Below are positions 53,786-62,720 of a stretch of DNA of 64,000 nucleotides, piece by piece. Under the pieces are notes generated by a model. That model worked only from the letters and a program-made list of their open reading frames with translations, did no database searches and was not told the origin of the DNA. Origin of the DNA: Nannochloropsis salina CCMP1776 (Eukaryota > Sar > Eustigmatophyceae > Eustigmatales > Monodopsidaceae); assembly GCA_004565275.1 (NCBI GenBank), contig SDOX01000016.1, forward strand, positions 239,989 to 303,988, written 5' to 3'. Position 1 is the first letter of the stretch. Every line of letters begins with the position of its first letter. Both the position numbers and the translations under genes were made by a program.

Positions 53786-54200
53786 CTATACCCTCAGATC
53801 CTAATGTGTCAGATGTATGTGTACTTGCTGCGTAAGAAGGCACGCATGAGTGTGCAGCGGAGCATTCTCACCTCAATCCCAAGGGGGGAGGAGGCTTTTG
53901 CCGCCTTTTTGGGCCATCGCCAAAGGAAATTGAGCGAGGACCCTGATACCTAACTTAGGACTTTTGATGGGCAATGTCATGTGAGACACACGCCTTTAAA
54001 GCCGCGTGTGCGTGGTTCAATCGTTGCGAGATGACTGTTTGAGCGAGGAGAAGCGTGCGTCGGTCTTTTGACTGTGCCGCTGGCTCACTTTTACGTTCTA
54101 AAAAACGAAGCAAAGAAAGTACGGGGCCTTTCCTGCCTTTCCACCCAAACTTGAAAATCCATTGCCTCCATTTTCTCCATTTCCAGGTGGATTACGCAGT
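53786..54200. promoter_or_regulatory. Shared divergent promoter of STIL-like and CM1 genes
   Basis: 415 bp separates the two ATGs. A CCATTTTCTCCATTTCCAGG acceptor-like sequence lies 14 bp before the CM1 ATG and may end a 5' UTR intron. No known cell-cycle element was identified with confidence. Co-regulation of the pair is inferred. Confidence 0.5.
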
Positions 54201-57200
54201 ATGGATGCACCTGGTGCCCATGGAGCCGGCGGGACGGCTCTGGCTTTCACCGGGGAAGCCATTCCGCTGCGCCGAGATATAGACTTACTCAAGGGCGGGC
54301 AGCCCAAGACTCTCAACGAAATGGAAGCCGAGCTGCATTCGTTGCACAAAGAAAATTTCGATCTCAAGATGACCATTTACTACCAGAAAGATAAGATTGA
54401 GCGCCTGAATGGCGGGGAAATGGATTCTGGGGAGAGGGAGCGGGACTTGGAGGAGCACATTGCCGATTTGGAGTACCGAATGCAAGAGAAGGACGCGCGC
54501 CTCGAGGAGCTTGAGGCCTTCCTGGCCCATCATCACCAGCAAAAGCAGGTCCAAGGGCCACAAGACCAGGAACGACAAGATCCCCAGCTCCAGAGCCCCC
54601 GCGATTTGAAGGACGAGATGCGGCAAGTGTCAGCGGAGGCGGTGGCCGAGGCCCAGGAGGCATTGGCCCGGGAGAAGGCAGTCTTTGAGGCTCGTCTGGG
54701 AGAGTTGCAGCAGCTGTTGCACCGCGCAGAAAACGAAAAGCGCGTCTTGGAAGGGGAACGTGCACAGGCGAAAGAGGAGGCGGAAGAGAATTTGAGAAAA
54801 CTATGCGAAATGGAAGCGGCCAAGAAAGGGGTCCAGACCGAGATGGAGACGCGCTTGTCGGAGGCGCAGGAGGCGCTGAGGGACACGCAGGCACGGCACC
54901 AAGCCGATCTGGCCCGTGTGCAGGAGAAGGCGGCAGAAGCGTTGTCCGCTGTCTCCAAAGAGTCCGGCCCACGTGTGACGGAGGCGGGGACTCGAGGCGC
55001 GGGAGCGGAGGAGGTGGCGGAGGAGACGGCTCGTACGGCGGAAGCACTCCGCTTGCGGGCCGAGATGGCCGAGCAGCAGGTGAGAAAAATGGCACTAGAA
55101 GTGGACGAGGCCCAGCAAGAGGCTCGAAGACTGCGGTCGATGCGAGGGGAGGAAGAGGCCACGGCCTCTGCATCGGCCAAAGCAGCCGTGTGGCGGGAAA
55201 CCCTGGAGGCGACTCGTCAGGAGCTTCGGCGCGAACGCTCCGAAAAGGAGGCGGCCTTACGTTCCCTGGACGAAGAACGAGAAGCACTGCGGCAAGAGAG
55301 GGGCGCCTGGCGGCAAGGAGAGAGGGGGGCATGGGCGGAGCTCACGGCGCTCCGCAACCAAGTCGCCACCGAGCAAAGGTCGAAGGACGCGTTGCTCTTG
55401 GACATGGCGGACATCCGGCGCCACGGGAAACAGCAATTGCGCGAGCTTTTGGGGGAGCTGAAAGAATTTGACCGGGTCGTGGAGAGGAATTTTGCGGAGC
55501 TCTTTGAGGCGGCAGCAAGTGCTGCCGAGGCCCAGGACGTACCGATCAATACTCCGTTGAAAGACCTGCTCGCTGCGGAGGAAGACGCAAGCCGTCGGCG
55601 GGGGCTCTTGCGCTTAGGCGGCATGAGCGACCCATCGCCGACGAAGCAACTGGCCTTGGCCTTGGAGGAGGAACGGGGGGAAGGTGGTTTGCCGGGGGGA
55701 ATGGGGGGGGAGGGGACCCTGGGGGAGAGTCGAAGGGGTAGCCACGCGCTCGTCGCCTCTGGCGGGACCTCCTTGAGCATGCCAGCCAGCGGCAAATTGA
55801 TGGTTCGACAGGCGCAGGATTTGGTCCGGAAGTGGAGGCTCAAATTGGAAGTTCTTCCCTCCTTTAATCAACGTTTCCGGGATGCCATTGCCCGCGCCGG
55901 CGTCGCGTTCGAGAGCCGACTCGCGCACATGACCGAGCGTTTGGCCAGCCAGGGGAACCAAGTCCAGGACGCGTACGATAAATTGGGAAGGCTCCAAGCA
56001 AGCAGAAGAGATACTGAAGAGGATCATGCCCGGGAAGTTGCCCGGGTCAAGCGGCGGGTGCAATCGGAATATCAGGAATTGCTCGCAGAGGTGACGGCGG
56101 AGAAAAATGCCTTGACCGCACGAGTGGCTCGGATGGAGGCGGAAAGGACAGTGGCAGTGAAAGAGGCAAAGGCGGCTGGGAAAGAAGAGGTGGTCACTAA
56201 GCACGGACAAGAATTACTTGAGAAGGAGAAGGGTCTACAGGCGGCAAAAGAGGAGGTTGTTCAGTGGACCGGGCGGTGTAAGGCAGAAACGGAGGGGAGG
56301 GAGCGCGTGGAAAAAGAATTAAAGGCCTTGGCTGGAGAAAAACGAGAAATTCAGACGGAGTTGGATAGGCTGCTGCGTCAGCTGCAGTACCGAGACGACG
56401 TCATCGCCGTCCTGAAAGAGGCGTTGGACAGCCACGGCTTGGGAGAGTCGCGGCAGATCACTGCCCAGCTTGCCTTACTTGAAAGGCACATGGCCAAGGT
56501 GGACGGAGAGGGCAGAAAGGAGTGTGGACGCGGGGGACAGCGGGTGGTGTCGCTCATCAAGGAGGGAATGGAGCATGCTGCGGCGCACTTGATGACGGTA
56601 GGCGCCTCGCAAGGGTGGGAGACTGGCGAGCTTCTGCGACGTGCCGACGAGCTTCAGCGTTACGGCTTTGAAGTTGCGGCCTTGGTAACTAGCACAAAGC
56701 AGATGCTGGAGGAGCTCAAATCGTGGGATGCACAGTGCCAGGGGCCAGATATTGCCGATAGCAAGAGTGGTGGAGGGAAGCACTTGGTAGAGAAGCTGCT
56801 GGAGGACAACGCCCGTCTTGCCCGCCTCCTCCGTGAGCTTCATCAGGACCTGCAGCATCTTGTGCAGCGAGTCCGCGTTTCCTCCCCCCCTCCTGGGACG
56901 AACCGCGGCGCCAGTAGTTTCTCAGCGAGGTGCAATCCGGCCCCCGTTGGCAACTTTGGCAGTCCCCTGCGTCGAGCTGCCCAAGAAGCGTTGCCCCATG
57001 CCTCTCCTTCCCTTGATCGTCTCAAACTTGCCGCCCATTGCAGCAAGAGCAGTGGTGGCGTTGGGGTTGGGTGGAGCAATCGTGAGGAAAACAACAACCA
57101 CGAATTCCTTCGGCGTGGGCACATCGAAAACCAGGACATATATTTACAATCAAGTCGATCGCTTCATAGCCGGGGGGAGAGCATGACCGAACCGTTCAGA

Positions 57201-57515
57201 ATGAATTCAGGACCCTCAGAAACTGGACATGTCGCGCAGAGTTGCCTTGATACAAGTTTGGCGAAGGCCAGTGATCAAGGAAATGGAGGGAAAGGGCAGG
57301 GCATTTTGGCACGGCATCAGATCGGGAGGCGGGGCCAGGCGAGTGGATCAAAGCCTCTGGCGAACTTGGAAAAGATATCGAATGACTTACAAGAGATTGC
57401 TGCCAAGCTTGAGCACTTCAAATCCGGAGTTAAACTCCCCGGTACAACACTAGCATCAAGTCCTGAGCAAGGTAAACGAACGCACACCCGTCGGTCAAGA
57501 AGGGAAGTACCGTAA
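54201..57515 (+). CDS. CM1-domain (centrosomin/CDK5RAP2-like) coiled-coil protein
   Basis: Intronless, 1,104 residues from the first ATG (MDAPGAHGAGG); an upstream TTG in the frame is not used. The N-terminal segment KTLNEMEAELHSLHKENFDL and KMTIYYQKDKIERL matches the CM1 motif of centrosomin, CDK5RAP2, myomegalin and fungal Mto1/Spc110-type proteins (family: 'LKEFEKQI..LKKENFSLKLRIYFLEERL'), which binds and activates the gamma-tubulin ring complex. Most of residues 60-800 is Glu/Ala/Arg-rich coiled coil, with a break near residue 460-530. The C-terminal ~250 residues are less regular, with Gly/Ser-rich and basic stretches. It would sit at centrosome or basal-body MTOCs. The head-to-head neighbour is a STIL-like gene. 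Long coiled coils can be over-matched, but the CM1 block is specific. Confidence 0.85.
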   Translation: MDAPGAHGAGGTALAFTGEAIPLRRDIDLLKGGQPKTLNEMEAELHSLHKENFDLKMTIYYQKDKIERLNGGEMDSGERERDLEEHIADLEYRMQEKDARLEELEAFLAHHHQQKQVQGPQDQERQDPQLQSPRDLKDEMRQVSAEAVAEAQEALAREKAVFEARLGELQQLLHRAENEKRVLEGERAQAKEEAEENLRKLCEMEAAKKGVQTEMETRLSEAQEALRDTQARHQADLARVQEKAAEALSAVSKESGPRVTEAGTRGAGAEEVAEETARTAEALRLRAEMAEQQVRKMALEVDEAQQEARRLRSMRGEEEATASASAKAAVWRETLEATRQELRRERSEKEAALRSLDEEREALRQERGAWRQGERGAWAELTALRNQVATEQRSKDALLLDMADIRRHGKQQLRELLGELKEFDRVVERNFAELFEAAASAAEAQDVPINTPLKDLLAAEEDASRRRGLLRLGGMSDPSPTKQLALALEEERGEGGLPGGMGGEGTLGESRRGSHALVASGGTSLSMPASGKLMVRQAQDLVRKWRLKLEVLPSFNQRFRDAIARAGVAFESRLAHMTERLASQGNQVQDAYDKLGRLQASRRDTEEDHAREVARVKRRVQSEYQELLAEVTAEKNALTARVARMEAERTVAVKEAKAAGKEEVVTKHGQELLEKEKGLQAAKEEVVQWTGRCKAETEGRERVEKELKALAGEKREIQTELDRLLRQLQYRDDVIAVLKEALDSHGLGESRQITAQLALLERHMAKVDGEGRKECGRGGQRVVSLIKEGMEHAAAHLMTVGASQGWETGELLRRADELQRYGFEVAALVTSTKQMLEELKSWDAQCQGPDIADSKSGGGKHLVEKLLEDNARLARLLRELHQDLQHLVQRVRVSSPPPGTNRGASSFSARCNPAPVGNFGSPLRRAAQEALPHASPSLDRLKLAAHCSKSSGGVGVGWSNREENNNHEFLRRGHIENQDIYLQSSRSLHSRGESMTEPFRMNSGPSETGHVAQSCLDTSLAKASDQGNGGKGQGILARHQIGRRGQASGSKPLANLEKISNDLQEIAAKLEHFKSGVKLPGTTLASSPEQGKRTHTRRSRREVP

Positions 57516-57814
57516 ACCTTGAAAACAAAAGAGCTGGTCGCCAAAAAATGACGCCGAGATGATTTTATATGTTATGTAATTCTATCTCTAAGGCACGAGG
57601 GGTATGCGGAAGGATTGGAAGAGGAGGACAAAGCTTGTTTCTTTTTGTGCATATCGCTTGACTTGTCATTCGTCGTTGCTTAACAACAGTAAATTAAGTC
57701 CTGCGACTAAGCATTTGACGATAAACCGGGAAAGAATGAGTAGAAGGCAAAGATATGAGCCTACACAGCGCGATAAGTGTAATTACCTTTTTTATTTGAA
57801 TACACTCTCTAATT

Positions 57815-58290
57815 CTAGCATAAATTTTTATCCTCGTCAATCTCATGAGCATTTTGGTAAATACCGAGCGTTTTGACGGCCCTCTGCCGCTGCCGTTCCA
57901 ATCGATAACGCACAACATCTATTTCTAAGGTTATGCAGGACAATTCACCACCATCTTTGTCAACAATTGTGATGACCGTCGTCGCACGTCCAGACGGAGA
58001 AAGCACATGTACATGGTACTTGAAGTTGGCGCGAGCAGTTGTCTTCGCAGGGACAAGGCATCCGACAACGTCCATTAATGACGAACAAATCAATTGGTGG
58101 TGCATGCAATTTTCCCATGTGAGTGGAGATACGCGAACATTAACCTTCTTCGATTGCAATTTCAGGAGTTGCTCTCACAATAAGCGTAACAGAGCGGCTA
58201 GCAACCGCCGGGATCGGAGTTAAATCGATCTTTTCCACACCCAACATATCCTTGCCATGGCAAACTTGAAAAGGGACTTCAGTGGCAGAG
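57815..58290 (-). pseudogene. Divergent ML-domain (NPC2-like) gene, apparently frameshifted
   Basis: Two halves in different frames: from an acceptor-like CAACAG at 58291, SATEVPFQVCHGKDMLGV, EKIDLTPIPAVASRSVTLI, ATPEIAIEEG; then, one frame on, VNVRVSPLTWENCMHHQLIC, GCLVPAKTTARANFKYH and GGELSCITLEIDVV. This lines up with the intact ML protein at 58585, including the final Cys-x-x-(I/V) and the CP.PA block. The break lies where GAAGAAGGTTAATG is read, so either one base is off (sequencing or real) or a small intron was missed; no acceptor is seen to support an intron. A signal peptide exon was not found. It may be a decayed paralogue. Confidence 0.55.
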
Positions 58291-58584
58291 CCTGTTGTGA
58301 GGGAAAATCCACACCACACTATGGAAAAGCGTAAAATCGCATTAAAATTGCTAATTAGGTGCTACTGCATGGAAGATCAGGAAAAATATAAGCTTATGGA
58401 TGGGAAGCGCCTCAAGGCTTGAAGATTGGGGGTAGTTCAAGTTTAAAAACTAACTGCTTGAAACGGTAAATAACGGATCTCAAAAGCCAACACGCCGGCA
58501 GCATAGCTTGACACGGTCGACATTACAGAAGCTGAATGTGTACATCTGGAGTTTGGCTATCAAATATTTAGAAATCTGGCAGCT
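58291..58584. other. Interval between two ML-domain genes
   Basis: About 290 bp, AT-rich, between the head-to-head ML-domain genes. It should contain the promoter of the plus-strand gene and any first exon of the minus-strand one; none could be identified. Confidence 0.4.
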
Positions 58585-59076
58585 ATGAAATGTGCAGCAT
58601 GGTTAATAGTCATCTTTTCCCTCTCCAAGATACAGACTATGCGTGCCTTCCAAACGCTTGTAAGTCTTTTCGTAGTGCCGTGCGCACTGGCTTCACCTGT
58701 ACTTTTCACTTCCTGCCATGAAGATGAAAGCCCACTTATGCTCGAGTCAATGGAAATTAATCCGTATCCCGTCAAAGCCGGAGGAACGAGCAATGTTGCA
58801 GTCACCGCACGAAGTACAGTTGCACTTGAGCAGGGCAGTTACGTTGAAATGAGTTTCAAGGAGGGTCCGTTCATGGGTGCCGTAAAGAAATATGACATGT
58901 GCTCAATGTCAGATCAGGACTGTCCTATTCCGGCGAACAGTCTTGTCAAGTTCGAGCTTGACTTTCGGGTAGACTCCCGCGCGAGCAACGGTATCGCTAC
59001 TGGTAATGTGATGGTTTCTGACCACACGGGTGCTGAGATCGCATGCATCCGCGTCCCCGTTCAAGTAGACCACTGA
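58585..59076 (+). CDS. ML-domain (NPC2-like) lipid-binding secretory protein
   Basis: 163 residues, intronless. The signal peptide covers about residues 1-37 (alternatives: start at Met 58639, MRAFQTLVSLFVVPCALASP). The mature part follows the ML domain: FTSCHEDESPLMLESMEINP, PVKAGGTSNVAVTARSTV, QGSYVEMSFKEGPFMGAVK, then CSMSDQDCPIPANSLVKFEL and GAEIACIRVPVQVD. The Cys spacing, GP before a Lys/Tyr, and C-P-x-x-A are as in NPC2 and fungal PG/PI transfer proteins, which carry sterols or phospholipids between membranes in the endomembrane lumen or outside the cell. A related, broken copy lies head to head. Ligand unknown. Confidence 0.88.
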   Translation: MKCAAWLIVIFSLSKIQTMRAFQTLVSLFVVPCALASPVLFTSCHEDESPLMLESMEINPYPVKAGGTSNVAVTARSTVALEQGSYVEMSFKEGPFMGAVKKYDMCSMSDQDCPIPANSLVKFELDFRVDSRASNGIATGNVMVSDHTGAEIACIRVPVQVDH

Positions 59077-59550
59077 TCTGTCAAGCGTTAATAAACGACC
59101 TCATCGAGCGCTGAAAATCTTAAAACACAAGAAACAATCTCGGACATACTTACTATCAATCACAAAGCAATAAGGCACATGCCAACAAATCGGAATCAAT
59201 TCACGTGCTTACTCATCGGACCGTTCTTCAGCCTTCTTTATTCTGCGTCACTATTTCTTAATCGAGACCTCATACATGTATTCGCTTTAAAATGTTTGAA
59301 GTAAAATTCTCATCTCAAGTTAAGCGCCTTCGACTATGCCTCTGTTGCCACTAATACTCTCCCCAAGTGCTCGCCATTCCATAATTATTCATGCTATATT
59401 AACATTCCCAGGATATTGACGAATCTCCTTGTCAATATCAACAGCTCCTTTTTTCATTCAACTATCCACCTCCTCGTCATCCGTCAAGTCAGCAGTCGAC
59501 TTCTTCCCTTCCGAACCCTTTGCTCACCCTCCACGCAACGCTCTATCAGC
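59077..59550. other. 3' region between convergent genes
   Basis: About 470 bp between the ML-domain stop and the ZIP stop; AT-rich, no coding signal seen. Confidence 0.5.
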
Positions 59551-60999
59551 TCACGCCCAAATCGCAATCACACTCATCGCTCCCGCCCCCAACAAAACAC
59601 ACATCATCATTTGTATCTGCCAAATTTTGTGCTGTCTTACTTCTCTTCTGCTGAACTCCTCCTGCAAAATATCCACCAACGCCAAGTATATCAAAATGCC
59701 TGCGGCAAAAGCATTAAAAATGCCTTCTACAAGCGCCGCCTCCCGGGACTCCTCGTCGTACATTTTACTGATGCCGATGCCTATGACAATCCCCAAGCTG
59801 GTGGTGATGGAGAAAAGGCCGAACATGATGGCATTCTTCATGCGGGGCAGGCGGGCTTCCAGGATACACGTCGATAGACCCGCGCCTTCGAAAAATTGGT
59901 GGACCGATATCGCGACAAGCAATGTCCGGGTATTGTTTATGGATGAGGTGGCCGTGCCCAGACCGATACCGATCAAGACGGAATGGAATACGATACCAAC
60001 CTCCATGATGTACGCAATCACAAGCGAATGATTTTTGAAGGCCTGAACAACGTGCACTGCATCGTTGTGCCCGCCGCCCTCATGGAAACTATGGTTGTGC
60101 CCGTCGCTGCCGAAGGAGGGTTGCTTCTGCACTGCGAGGGAGCGGGCGCTGAGCATCGTCTTCAAAGAAGCTTGGGCACGGGGGGAAACGAAGGGCAGCT
60201 GCGCGAAGGGCGAGGAGGGAGCTTCTCCAGCGGGTGCCACGCCAGGGCTGCGCATGCTCGGCGGGGGGGGGGGGACGATCTGCAAGTCTGTGGGCTTCTT
60301 TCGACCAGTAAGAGCGGCCCCTACTGGTGTGATGGGTGCATGCTGATGCTCGTTCCCACTGGCGCCGTCTGCCCCTTGTCGTGCAGCCTGCAAAAATTGC
60401 TTCTGGGAGGCCGTCAGCCCCTCTTGCGCAGCGGCCTCTTCCAGGTGAATGCTGGGTGCCCGGGCGGAAGGGGAGGTGTCGGGGGCGGAGATGACGACTT
60501 TGCTCATGTTCAAGGACGGGTCTCGGCCCATACTGACCATGTCGACGCCGCCCGTGCTGGAGGGGCCGGGGGGGCGGCTCTTCCGCCCCATGCTCGAGAC
60601 CACGCCGTCCACGACCTGGGAGAGGGCAAGGACCACGATGGAGCCCATCATGGCGACAAAGAAGGCTAGGGGGAAATCCACAAGCTCCTCAAGGGTCTCG
60701 TTCGCTTCTGCCAGGACATGAACAAAGCCAACGCATAAAATGATGCCGGCACTGAAGCTTTTTAGCAGGTGCATGGCATGAGCCCCGTGAAAAACACGCT
60801 CCCCGTCTGTTTTGTTCCGAGAAGAAGGAGTCAGAGGCAGATTACCTCCAAACTTGGCTCGTCCGTCCAAATCAAGTACGAGGAGGGGGAACATGCAGCC
60901 CAAGGCTGATACCACCATGATGACGAAGACTGAACCAATGCGCAGAGGCAGCGTCTCTCCACTCTCCTGGCCGAAGGCAGACTCGTCCAGGTCTGCCAT
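59551..60999 (-). CDS. ZIP-family metal transporter
   Basis: 482 residues from the first ATG (MADLDESAFGQ); a GTG twelve bases upstream in frame is not used. No introns are needed. ZIP proteins move Zn, Fe or Mn into the cytosol. Eight hydrophobic helices can be placed: three before, five after a cytosolic loop of about 190 residues with many Ser/Pro and a His-rich stretch (GHNHSFHEGGGHNDAVH). The signature helices are present: HSLVIAYIMEVGIVFHSVLIGIGLG (helix IV with H and G) and LVAISVHQFFEGAGL (helix V, H-x-x-x-E-G). GIVIGIGISK, AFAAGILIYLAL and the last AMSVIAIWA helix end it. It resembles IRT/ZIP-I proteins of plants and fungi. The long loop is typical of regulation by metal binding and turnover. 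Confidence 0.93.
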   Translation of the reverse strand: MADLDESAFGQESGETLPLRIGSVFVIMVVSALGCMFPLLVLDLDGRAKFGGNLPLTPSSRNKTDGERVFHGAHAMHLLKSFSAGIILCVGFVHVLAEANETLEELVDFPLAFFVAMMGSIVVLALSQVVDGVVSSMGRKSRPPGPSSTGGVDMVSMGRDPSLNMSKVVISAPDTSPSARAPSIHLEEAAAQEGLTASQKQFLQAARQGADGASGNEHQHAPITPVGAALTGRKKPTDLQIVPPPPPSMRSPGVAPAGEAPSSPFAQLPFVSPRAQASLKTMLSARSLAVQKQPSFGSDGHNHSFHEGGGHNDAVHVVQAFKNHSLVIAYIMEVGIVFHSVLIGIGLGTATSSINNTRTLLVAISVHQFFEGAGLSTCILEARLPRMKNAIMFGLFSITTSLGIVIGIGISKMYDEESREAALVEGIFNAFAAGILIYLALVDILQEEFSRREVRQHKIWQIQMMMCVLLGAGAMSVIAIWA

Positions 61000-61740
61000 T
61001 GTCCTGTTCACCAGGCTGGCTGGGAGGGCATGGGGTAGGACAGAAAGTGGAGAATCAGGCCCTAGACTTCATATAGCATAAGTGGCTGTAAAAAATGATA
61101 TTTCATATATCTCATGTTCCCTTGCGGACAAGAAACACCGGTGTCATGCACCGTGAAAGATCCTGACTGACTGGCTCCAACAAAGGGGTAGTCTCAGCCC
61201 TTGCACTTGCGTTGCTCTGAGGCATGGCATACCTGCACCGCATAAGCGAATATCAAGTAGCTCGATTGAGATCGATCGACCGCCCACATTATGCCACATC
61301 ACACTAGTGTCGTAGTAATATAACGAGTCATCATGTTGCGCTACCAAGTGACTTGAAAAGTGAGGAGGCGTCCTGGTTGATGGACCGTGCAGGCACAGGG
61401 ATATGGACACAAACAAGCCTCCAAAGCTATAACAAACGATTATTTACCCTCAGGTTTTCATACAGAGAGTCAACTGGAGGAACATAATCTACAATGTCAC
61501 CCTCTAATTCAAAGTCGAAATCGCAGACCATTTCCCAAAGCTCGACATGGCAGATTTCCTGGGTGAAGGGGTCGGCGGAAGGATCGATTCCACAAGATTC
61601 AAGCGTGGAGCACGACAAAATTTCAGTGCTTCATCGACGACCATAAGTACCAACTTGGTCCTGAGCAACGTGTTTCATTTCACGTTCGACACAAGAAGCG
61701 AAAGTTAAGAACAATTTTCTGATCGCATTCAGACATAACC
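61000..61740. other. Upstream of ZIP; unsupported frames
   Basis: About 740 bp, AT-rich. A minus-strand frame at 61427-61618 (Cys/Asp-rich: CHVELWEMVCDFDFELEGDI) ends near a GTAAAT donor-like site and could be an exon, but no partner exon or ATG was found. Otherwise this should hold the ZIP promoter. Confidence 0.3.
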
Positions 61741-62230
61741 ATGATGGGAAGGAACGGGGTAGCAGCCCTATCTGCCGGAATCCCTATGGATCTGTTTGCT
61801 GTACCAGTAAGTTAGGCGTCTGCTACTTTGTAAAAGTTACCGTATGCATGATCAGCAGAAATATCTCGCAATTTGGCGCAATTCTCCTCTATTTGGGGTA
61901 TCAGGTGTACCAATAGATACTATTCCGAGGACCCAACGCCGGGCAGGGTTGTGGCGGCCGGACGAGACTTCAATCAGCGGCGTGCTCAAGGGCACGAGCC
62001 TCTCTTACCAACACAGCGCAAGGGAAGCTTTGCTTCAAACGGAACAAATCCATCAAGCCCACGGCGTTGCCTTTGGAGGGTACGCGTGTCTAATTAATAT
62101 GTATAGCCTACAGTACGCCTTTGCACAAGGCTTTAGAGCAGAGGGGAGGTTGATACATATTCCAGGTACTTGCAAATGCGTCAGCTCCCTCGCGAAATGT
62201 CTTAACTCTCTTCCACGAGAATGCGCATAA
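61741..62230 (+). CDS. Uncertain small spliced protein
   Basis: An ATG frame MMGRNGVAALSAGIPMDLFA runs 61741-61806 and ends in a GTAAGT donor; an in-phase continuation from 61856 (after GATCAG) reads QKYLAIWRNSPLFGVSGVP, then HGVAFGGYACLINMYSLQYA, and stops at 62230, giving about 146 residues. The 49-bp intron would be very short and has a weak acceptor. No family recognised. An alternative is a start at 61848 (MISRNISQFG) with a different splice. Treat as a candidate only. Confidence 0.25.
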
Positions 62231-62440
62231 GCGTGCGGTGTTTCTAATGAACAAAATTGCTGCGACACTTTTAATCTACAGGCGGGCGTAGCGTGATAGA
62301 ATTTTAGCTAAGTGGTCAAAAGAAGGGCGTCATCCCAATGTTTTTGTCGTTTTTCCAACATTTTTTTCCTCTGAAAGCGCTCGACGTCGAGGTTTTTTAA
62401 GAGTCTTTATCTCCACTCTTCCGCTACCTTTGATTCCATC

Positions 62441-62614
62441 ATGCCTCCGCGTATTGATGTTTTATCTAAGAGCAATCCACTTCGCTACGAGGCAGAGACA
62501 AGTCAATTCCTCCACAGACTCAATGAACCACTTTTAGAGCAAAGAGCCCGCGGGACAGATCCTCTTCCATCTGACCACCTTATACATGGCGAAGACGCTC
62601 ACAGGGCCAGCTAG
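62441..62614 (+). CDS. Small ORF, 57 aa, unknown
   Basis: An ATG at 62441 opens MPPRIDVLSKSNPLRYEAET, then SQFLHRLNEPLLEQRARG, ending HGEDAHRAS at a TAG at 62612-62614. It is preceded by a pyrimidine-rich leader (TCTTTATCTCCACTCTTCC) as in many short leaders. Composition is protein-like, amphipathic and without low complexity. It could be a real small protein or a first exon. No homologue recognised. Confidence 0.3.
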   Translation: MPPRIDVLSKSNPLRYEAETSQFLHRLNEPLLEQRARGTDPLPSDHLIHGEDAHRAS

Positions 62615-62720
62615 GTGGCATCTCCTTCTCATCTTAAACGTTTGTCTCCGGACGCACATGTCGCATTTTGGCGTCCTATCTTGCTTGTCACATATATTGG
62701 CTGCAACACCGATTCGAACA

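Noticed and set aside
54364-56210. Minus-strand frames antisense to the CM1 gene (up to 322 codons)
   Set aside because: They mirror GC-rich coiled-coil codons; no domain and no promoter context.
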